From Morchella semilibera (lineage: Eukaryota; Ascomycota; Pezizomycetes; Pezizales; Morchellaceae), in contig CM018606.1 in assembly GCA_009192285.1 (NCBI GenBank), positions 796,081-860,080 of the forward strand: a stretch of 64,000 nt of DNA. Direction: 5' to 3'. The position numbers were made by a program, and so were the translations under genes. Below the pieces are notes generated by a model, which did not search any database, was not told the origin of the DNA, and saw nothing but the letters and a program-made list of their open reading frames with translations. Below are positions 57,888 to 64,000 of the stretch, one piece after another (the stretch's first letter is position 1; the number at the start of each line of letters is the position of its first letter).

Positions 57888-60800
57888 CTAAAAGAAGAGA
57901 TTCTGTAATGTCCGCAATGCCCTTGAACGATTCCTCCCACGAACGCCACCACTATATGGCAATCCCCTTCCTTCATATTCCCAGATGCTTGGGTCGACAG
58001 TAAAGCCAACCTTTTCAAACACCTCCGTTCGACAGGCCACCTTCAGTAGATTCTCAACTGTCCTTGTATACTCTGTCTTCTGTATCTCTCCAATAGTTGG
58101 AGGAATAACTTCTGATCTTTTGGCACCGCGCACCACAAACCAGGATTCCCCATAACCGTGCCACTCATTTGAAAATGAGTTTTTCACTAGGGCAATGTAC
58201 TTGTTACGAGCGGTCTCGTACCGTCCCCCGAATCTTTGGTTCACCCGTACATCGATGGGAGTCTGGGTCTCACGGTTCTCAACCAGGTCTCTTACATATC
58301 CAGAGTATTTAATCAGGAAGGACGCACAGTCGCATGCAACTTCGGAAAGATCGTGTAAGGATTCTTCAGGAGTCGAAAGCCAGTCGATAATTGGGATGAT
58401 TCTGGTAAGAGCGTCAAACATAATTGTGAGTGAGCCTAAAACTGAAGGCGATGAAACTTCTGAAGGCTGTGCCATGTTAGCTTAGAAACTCATCTGGCTA
58501 TTTTTTCGGGGGCCAGATGAGTGTTTTACCTTAATAAATTCGATCCCTAATCTCATCGATTCAAGAATAGATGTCAACATTGAGAGCACCGATGTTACGC
58601 AAGGGTGAAATGTTGAGTCGAGGTCTCCTCGCATCATGGTAACCACTTTTTCCAAGGCCTTCAAGACCGGAATTCCTAGAATCCACCCACATGGTTTGCA
58701 AAAAGTACATTCCACGTAAGCGGGGAAAATGACTTCGAGAAAAAATGCCTTTAGTGTGGGCTTGTTCTGGTCTCCGTCCTCAAAGGTTCCTGAAAGTGCA
58801 GTCGTAAGTTGACCCACCAGATATTTCTGATCACCATCAATAGCTGCTCGTTCAAAGACCGACTGAACGAAAGAAGTAAGCTGCCTTTGCCCTCTTTGGT
58901 TATGAAGTTTTAGCCCGTAGTTTTTAAGTTTACCAACGACATAAGTGGGGTCTGTTGTGGGAAGGGGGAAGGATTCAGGGTTCGTGAAAAACACATCAAC
59001 GCTGACGAGATCAACTGTATGTTGTTGCAAATATTCTACAACTATTTGCACAAATTTGACATAACCACTAGATGTTGTCTTTGTTTGTAACTCCTAGGAA
59101 AAGTTAGGAACTGTCACAACGATACAGAACGAGACAAAAGATTACCTGATAGTTATTTTTCATCGATTTCATCAGACATTGGAGCATTCGTGAGTATTCC
59201 TGCTTGAGCGACTCCCCATTTCTTGGCGACTTATCACGAGTAACCTCATGAGACTTTCTCATATTCGCCAATACAGCTGAAAAAAATTAGTTTAAACTCG
59301 CAGGATCTTTGTAGAATACTCTTACATGATATGAGAGATAGTCTGCGGAAGCGGAAATCACTTTGAGAAATGCCGAACTGCCCGCTAGATTCATCACGCA
59401 CGAAGGGGAGGTTTTCAAACATCGGGTTTTGGGGGTCGCAATTGAGAAGTGTTGCAGTATATACGTTCTGAAATTTGAGCATGGATTCTCGTTCAACCAG
59501 TGTTTTAAACCAGAAAGAAATGAATGCTTCCTTATTTAGTTCGTATATACCGGGTCCAGCTTGGATAATCTTTGTCATAAAATAAGCTGTAAATTTTCGA
59601 GTTTGTTCAGTATCGCGGAGGTCCGCCCATGATTCATGACCGTAAGTATTGAGATAAACATCCCACTCCTAAAGTATTATTAGTGTGGCTCATGAATAAA
59701 AAGGGTATTCTAGAAAGTGACCTTAAACCTAGTTCGTACAAGAAACTCAATTACAAGTACCCAGGTATCAACGACCTCTATAAGTAAGGTTTCTTCTGGC
59801 TGTTTATCTGCGCCAAAACAATTTGAAAGCATCTGCCAAAGAGAGTCATAGATGGTGTCCAAAAGATGCTACACAAGTTAGCGCAGGGAACTATAGCCAA
59901 CCATCCTCTATAAATTTACCTTTCCGGCATCATTTCCTGCATCCTGAACAACCAGATCATCAAAACCTGACCAATCTCCATAGTCTTGGCTATCATCATC
60001 TGCCTGAGACATAGAGGGCGGCAGATAATCCTTTTTCTTGCAGGAATACACATACTGTTTCACAACATGGAGAACTTCTATGATTAATTTATGTGATAAA
60101 CGATTGTGTGAATTTAGTATATTCGATATCGGTGCTTTAGAAATTAGCTTTGCCCGGTCCGGGGGAGATGCTTGCTTACACATACCTTTGCTTAGAATCC
60201 TGATAGCACTCTCGACATTACCAGCAATTCCAGCCAGTGCAGTGTTCAGGCACTTAAATGCATTGACTAAAATGTCTTCTAACTGTTTTTGGTTGCGTCG
60301 AATATTTACTTCAAGTAAATCTTCAGATATGTCGTTTCCTTTCTCATTAGCAGCTTTAAAAATCTTTTCAGCTTCGCACCGCGCTGCGTTATGTTGATTA
60401 AGTATTTGGCCGACAATTCTATCAAACCACTCAACGAAAGGCACCAACCCCTCAATGCTCTCCCCACTATGTAATTTGAAACGGAGCAAATTTGACCAAG
60501 TCCGGATGCTAACATTACAGGCTTGTAAATGATACGTTTCCGGATCAACAAGGTTGATAATTGCGTCCAAAGGAGGCCTACAATCCGGTGGAGCTGCCCA
60601 ATAAAGCGTTGCAAGAAGATCGTGGTGATTTCTCAAAGCATTGAGGTGCTCTATGCGAAGCTCCTCTTCTTTCGGATATTTGCGCCTATGATTTGGCATG
60701 AGTCTATTGACCATATTATGAATCCTTCTTGTGGTGGGTGCCGATTGTGATGTAGACTTCATTGTATTAATGCCCAGCGCAATCGTTTTTAATAGAATAT

Positions 60801-63800
60801 GGAAACACCGATCGGAGTTTTGAATGGCTAATGATGGGATTTTTTCAAGGTCTTGGAGGAACTCCACAGATCCATACCCTGTTTCGTTTTTGAGGTTGGA
60901 TAACTTGCTACTCGCGAAGAATTGATAAAGGGTAGGAATTATGATGTCTGGATTCGCCCAGCCCCATAAACTGATTAAATGATAACATCTCGAATATAAA
61001 ACACGACAATAATCAATAATGGTTCCAGAATGGCCTTCGGGGTTTTCGTGGTAGATTTTGAGGGGCTGCGTGACTAATGTCCTGATTAAAGACCAATTCT
61101 CTGGAGGGTGACTATTATTTTGCGGCTGTTGGATGAATCCCAAGTGGTCGAACTGGTGTAGCGGGAGGATAGTGAAAACAAGGCGCCAGATCTTTTCGAA
61201 CAATCGGATGTCCGATGCCTTTTCAATTTCAGCTTGTCGTGATGCGTGGTTGAATAACTGCCAAAATCTAATATCCAACGCTTCTGCCCGTGCCAAAATT
61301 TGAATGGAAATAACCCACGCCTCTACGACATAACATTCTGGCCCAATGCCTCCCTCATACTTATTTCGCTGTCTCTGATCCTCATAGCACGGTCTGACAC
61401 CATCTACCTCGCATTTTAAAAGTTGTCCAAGAAGATACTGGCCCGTTCTTCGTATTGACTTATCGATTTCAAGTTCAGCCCTAACCTCTTCATCTGCTGA
61501 TGCAAGCTGATATATCTGGAATTTAAATACCAACCCGAATACTAATAACTGGATCCCCAGACAAGTTGGAGTATTTTTTATATTGGAGTAAGGACCCCCC
61601 CAAATGTCAAGAGACGATCACAGCAAATATCGAGGGATTGTAGGATCCTTTGCCCAAACGATATTAAGTCGATCGAATCCGAGAAATTGATAATATTAGC
61701 AAGGTAATTCGAGAAAAAGCGCAAGAACTGATACACCTGTGAGCCGGGGAGGCTAGCTTCATCCCCGTCTAGATCATTGGCGCCTTGAGCTTTCTCGGCG
61801 GAATCCGCGATCTGACTCATTATTGTCTCAAATTCTGCTGAAATAGAGTCTTGATAAACTCCCCAATGTAGTGTCTTGCCCCCGAATGTAAAGCTAATAG
61901 TTTGGTTATTCTGGCCTTCTGCAACGGGGGCGGTGTTCAAGGCTCTTAACAATCCTCCATCCCCGATAAAAGTGTGATTATTGAAAAATGTTCCTGGCTT
62001 CAAAGGGGCTGTATCGAAATTGAGTGAGTATTTATTCCCATAGGGTAACAAGCCTAAAAGCGCAGGCTTAGTGGGTAATTCTTCCGGAATATGATCGTCT
62101 ATATCCTCGATGATGATGTCTTGGGGTGGAGGTTGCCGATGCTCAATTGTGTCAACATCAATTCTTTTTGGCATCTGTTTTCGACGAGCTCTAGGAGCTG
62201 ATCTAGATGGTATAGTTGTCCCCGAGGGGAGTTCTGCTGCCGAGTCTTCGCGCATTAATGGTATTTTATGTAGCGTCCTCCCATTGGGATAATTGCCCGC
62301 CATGGGATTAGCAATATCAAGATTTCTTTGCATTGAATTCCGTAGTAGCAGGGCTAGATCAGGAGTAGCAGCTCTTTGAGGGGCCTGATGAAGCCTCCTG
62401 AGTGTATGATTCATAGGCCTCACAATCTCAAACTGGGCTGCCTGAGGTGTAAATTTCGGGTTATGAGTAGTAAACCTGCTCCGGCTTGGGATAGTCGTGA
62501 TAGGATTGACCTGGGATTTTTGCCGGGGCCGTGTAGTAGAGGCGGGAATGTTAGATACTGGCCCTCCCCGCACAACATCCGATAGTGTACTTTGCCGGCC
62601 TCCCTGTTTTCTCGGCTGTAAACGATTAAAGGTCTGTGTTGGAAATTTTGTTAGCCCTTTTGGTGAGTGTACTTGTTGTTCACCAAGGTCTTGGGGAGAT
62701 GCTAATCTTAGCTGGCGACTAGATGCTTGGTTTTCATGAATCCTTCCCCGATGCTCATAACGGCCAGCCTGCACAACACAATCTAAAGTTCCTTCTCTCC
62801 AGTCACGTAGAATAGACTGGACATCTCTCGTATGGGTTTCTGTCTCCAAGAAGAATATCTTCCTCGATGGGCTCTGTCGACCCTGGTCCCTTCTCTTTCT
62901 AGCCCTCCTTTCTGCAATCTTGATGAATAGAGGGACTGGAACAGAACTTGTAGCCCGATAGTGTTGGGCTGCATCCAAGATACCTATCCTTGGAGCCTTT
63001 GGACCTCTGGCCCCTGCAGATCTCCTACCCTTCGACGAAACATGGTCCGTTATCTTTGGTTGCCGAAGGCGGGCGGAATCGCTTCCCCGTTTTGAGGTCA
63101 AAATTCTGTCCCTGCTATGGCTCGTTCTAGTAGCTTTGTGCAGGGCACTGCTACTTCTTCGGGGCTTCCGTTGTTTTATCTGCGTAGTACCCCCTCTGGG
63201 AATTCCAGGAAGCATTCGATCGATCCTGTCATCCTCAATGACATCATCAAAGCCAACCCAGTCGTTTCTCGGTGCATTTCTTTCCGCTCTGAGTCTATTT
63301 GTGGGGATTGAGGCCAATATCACTGGCTCGTCACTGGAGATGTCTGAATCACCATGGTCCACAAAGGCTTTGGCTTCTGGGGACCGTGTTCTGGAAGATA
63401 TTTTGGCTCTTGCGATTCCAGGCCTTGGTATGTCGCCTAAACCCGAAGATAAAGCACTTCTTGCGTTACGCTTGACACCGGATCCACCCATTTGCTGGTC
63501 TTTGTTAAGCTTCCACCATGAAGCTGGAAGCACACCAGTGGTTTTCCGTTGAAATTTCCGAATCGACTGGGAATCGTCCTCCTCAAGTTGATCCTCCTCC
63601 TCCCCCTCCTCCTCCCCTCCTCCTCCCCTCCCCCTCCTCTTCCCCCTCCCCTCCTCCCCCTCCCCCTCCCCCTCCTCCTCCTCCTCTTCCCCCGCCGCCA
63701 CCGATTCTTTCCCAGAAGGTGATTGCAGAGGAGAGGAAAGGAGGTTGATAGGTGAGGTGACCGAGTTAGCCCATTTAATTGACCACTACTTTGACTAAGG

Positions 63801-64000
63801 TCAGATTCAGGTTCAGAATCAGAATCCATTCCAGCAAATAGCCCCTGTAATTTCTTTTTGGACCCTAAACCAGCGGTCCGACCATCTAAACCTCGAGCAG
63901 AATGGTTAGATAATTCCTGCCCCAAATGATTTCTAGGAGTTCTTTGGGGAGATGGGCCTATGGGAATATCATAGATATCGGCATCTCTAGAAATCTCACC
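57888..64000 (-). CDS. MMS22: Mms22/Mus7 family replication-fork protein (5' end outside window)
   Basis: Mms22 is the substrate adaptor of the Rtt101-Mms1 cullin ligase and works in repair of stalled or damaged forks. About 1,893 aa are visible, in exons 64000-63790 (partial), 63706-61596, 61515-59920, 59868-59722, 59668-59326, 59276-59146, 59093-58530 and 58466-57888. The frame is open at the window edge (DIYDIPIGPSPQRTPR), so the start is missing. Family-like blocks: KKKLQGLFAGMDSDSE, IRKFQRKTTGVLPASWW, PLKPGTFFNNHTFIGDGGLL (PPGTFF-type), ISFTFGGKTLHWG, and the C-terminal VVGKLKNYGLKL and CGWILGIPVLKALEKV. A Glu/Gly/Arg run (nucleotides 63585-63700) lies near the N-terminus. The first intron, 63789-63707 or 63786-63707, is placed because the frame changes there; its donor is weak and its acceptor reads GAAAG, so a sequence error is an alternative. 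Confidence 0.88.
63585..63700. repeat. Purine/pyrimidine-skewed GAG-rich minisatellite inside MMS22
   Basis: The plus strand is almost only C and T (CTCCTC/CCCCTC units) for about 115 bases; the coding minus strand gives Glu, Gly and Arg codons. Such mirror-like tracts are prone to slippage, so length differences between strains, or assembly errors, are likely here. Confidence 0.8.

Overview
This window looks like nuclear DNA of a filamentous ascomycete (Pezizomycotina). Genes are split by short introns of about 50-180 nt with GTRNGT donors and CTAAC-like branch points. The proteins best match fungal forms of Tom1/HUWE1, Prs2/4, Fbp26, peroxisomal ABCD transporters, Btn1, Rxt3, Ctf8 and Mus7/Mms22. 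Thirteen protein genes were modelled in 64 kb. The spacers are long and rich in microsatellites, G-runs and pyrimidine tracts, which would suit a roomy genome such as an early-diverging Pezizomycetes. That placement is a guess. No organelle, bacterial, viral, rRNA, tRNA or CRISPR signal was found.

Layout. 1.8-14.5 kb (+): a giant HECT ubiquitin ligase of the Tom1/HUWE1 family, 11 exons and about 4,026 aa. 16.1-17.7 kb (+): ribose-phosphate pyrophosphokinase. 19.6-20.5 kb (-): histidine phosphatase-superfamily protein. 21.6-22.7 kb (+): an unrecognised secreted, probably GPI-anchored protein. 25.4-27.3 kb (+): Fbp26-type 6-phosphofructo-2-kinase/fructose-2,6-bisphosphatase. 28.6-31.1 kb (+): peroxisomal ABCD half-transporter. 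34.1-34.6 kb (+): BLOC-1 subunit 1-like protein. 38.1-39.1 kb (-): Gag1-like clamp (DUF4050) protein. 40.9-43.0 kb (-): an unusual protein joining an N-terminal CBM48/AMPK-type glycogen-binding module to a degenerate aminoglycoside-phosphotransferase-like kinase fold. 44.3-46.0 kb (-): Btn1/CLN3. 47.9-51.7 kb (+): Rxt3 of the Rpd3L deacetylase complex. 53.6-54.2 kb (-): small zinc-finger protein. 57.1-57.6 kb (-): Ctf8. 57.9 kb to the window end (-): Mms22/Mus7, with its 5' end outside the window.

The content is mostly housekeeping: ubiquitin signalling (Tom1, Mms22), replication-fork maintenance and cohesion (Ctf8 and Mms22 in tandem), nucleotide and sugar-phosphate metabolism (PRS, Fbp26), peroxisome and vacuole/endosome function (ABCD, Btn1, BLOC-1) and chromatin (Rxt3). 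Nothing suggests an operon or biosynthetic cluster. The observations most worth following are the CBM48-kinase fusion at 40.9-43.0 kb, the strong excess of the palindrome TACATGTA in the spacers, a perfect inverted telobox near 55.4 kb, and the altered ABC signature motif in the peroxisomal transporter. All splice models were read by eye from reading frame, splice consensus and family similarity. No search was run.
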